From NCBI GenBank assembly GCA_002394125.1, contig DGSY01000044.1:7069-37461 (forward strand): DNA of 30,393 bases, in the 5' to 3' direction. The notes under the pieces were generated by a model. It worked only from the letters and a program-made list of their open reading frames with translations. It made no database searches and had not been told where the DNA came from. This document shows positions 29,835-30,393 of the stretch, in pieces (position 1 is the stretch's first letter; each line of letters opens with the position of its first letter). This stretch comes from Ruminococcus sp. UBA4350. Lineage in GTDB: Bacteria; Bacillota; Clostridia; Oscillospirales; Ruminococcaceae. Both the position numbers and the translations under genes were made by a program.

Positions 29835-30393
29835 ATGGTATTCAGCAGCTTTGCATTCCTGCTATGGTTTCTGCCGTTCTGTCTGATCGCATATATGCTG
29901 ATGCAGAAGCCGCAGAAGAATCTGGTTCTGCTGATCTTCAGCATTGTGTTTTATGCATATGGCGCAGTGGAAACGCCGCTGTATCTCTGGCTGATCCTCG
30001 GCTCCGTTGTCATCAACTGGGGCTGCGGCATGATGATCGGCCGGCGCGACGGCAGGGAAAAGCTCTGGCTGACGCTCGGTCTGATCTGGGATTTCGGCAA
30101 TCTGTTCGTCTTCAAATATACCGATTTCTTCATCAAGAATCTCAATGCGCTCGGCTTCCATCTGCCGCTGACGAATCTGGTTCTGCCGCTCGGCATCAGC
30201 TTTTTCACATTCCAGATCGCATCCTATCTGATCGACGTATACCGCAGACAGGTCGATGTGGAATATGACCTGATCGACCTCGGCACCTATATTCTGATGT
30301 TCCCGCAGCTGATCGCCGGCCCGATCGTGCGCTTCTCGGATGTGCAGAAGGAGCTGCATGACCGCCGTGTCAAGCCGGAGGAATTCAATGAGG
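29835..30393 (+). CDS. MBOAT family O-acyltransferase, 5' part
   Basis: The first 186 codons of a membrane-bound O-acyltransferase of the AlgI/DltB type, cut by the right edge. It begins MVFSSFAFLLWFLPF, and has LPLGISFFTFQIASYLIDVY and MFPQLIAGPIVRFSD, both hallmarks of the family. These enzymes move acyl groups across the membrane onto cell-wall polysaccharides. The active-site His lies beyond the window. GAAGGAGA precedes the ATG. An SGNH partner often follows such genes; it would lie outside. Confidence 0.94.
   Translation, partial: MVFSSFAFLLWFLPFCLIAYMLMQKPQKNLVLLIFSIVFYAYGAVETPLYLWLILGSVVINWGCGMMIGRRDGREKLWLTLGLIWDFGNLFVFKYTDFFIKNLNALGFHLPLTNLVLPLGISFFTFQIASYLIDVYRRQVDVEYDLIDLGTYILMFPQLIAGPIVRFSDVQKELHDRRVKPEEFNE

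Overview
The window looks like a chromosomal segment of a gut-type Firmicute of the Oscillospiraceae (Ruminococcus-like). The grounds are fairly GC-rich coding DNA, strong AGGAGG ribosome sites, SigA promoters that nearly all have 17-bp spacers, and typical Clostridia genes (preQ1-I riboswitch, class B PBP, MBOAT, CE2-type esterase). This is inference from gene content; no 16S or tRNA is present. No mobile element, CRISPR array or tRNA was seen.

Left part (1-4130, mostly minus strand): a complete preQ0/queuosine-precursor operon, queD-queE-[GNAT/papain-like fusion]-folE-queC. It is driven by a clear promoter and a preQ1-I riboswitch with terminator and antiterminator. Upstream lies a second minus-strand pair, a NifX-like protein and a YgjV-like membrane protein, with its own promoter.

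Middle-left (4217-10542, plus): a membrane protein with a structured leader, two zinc-ribbon membrane proteins (the second strikingly AT-rich), aspS, a helical-repeat/small membrane protein pair and a CE2-like SGNH esterase. Then (10514-14702) come a convergent CmpB-like membrane protein, malQ with an AT-hook-like tail, a GNAT and a second SGNH (sialate O-acetylesterase-like) enzyme. Neither esterase has a signal peptide, suggesting cytosolic processing of acetylated sugars beside alpha-glucan metabolism.

Middle-right (14772-21100): a promoter drives a membrane-anchored transglutaminase-like protein whose catalytic Cys appears replaced by Ser, followed by a leucine-rich-repeat protein and a terminator. 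A D,D-carboxypeptidase, mntP behind a 180-nt structured leader, a small AT-rich ORF, a repeat-bearing noncoding stretch, rnpB with a perfect terminator, and a membrane-anchored protein follow.

Right part (21231-30393): a MinD-like ATPase behind another structured leader, a methylglyoxal-synthase homologue that has lost three catalytic residues, a Cys-rich miniprotein, hisS, PBP2, an ArsC-like protein and a methyltransferase. Next is a lipoprotein barnase with a barstar partner, then a CDF metal exporter and the start of an MBOAT O-acyltransferase.

The most unusual items are the MinD/degenerate-MgsA pair, the lipid-anchored barnase-barstar pair, the GNAT-papain fusion inside the queuosine operon, the Ser-substituted transglutaminase, and the leaders of mntP and minD, which share a promoter-spacer motif.
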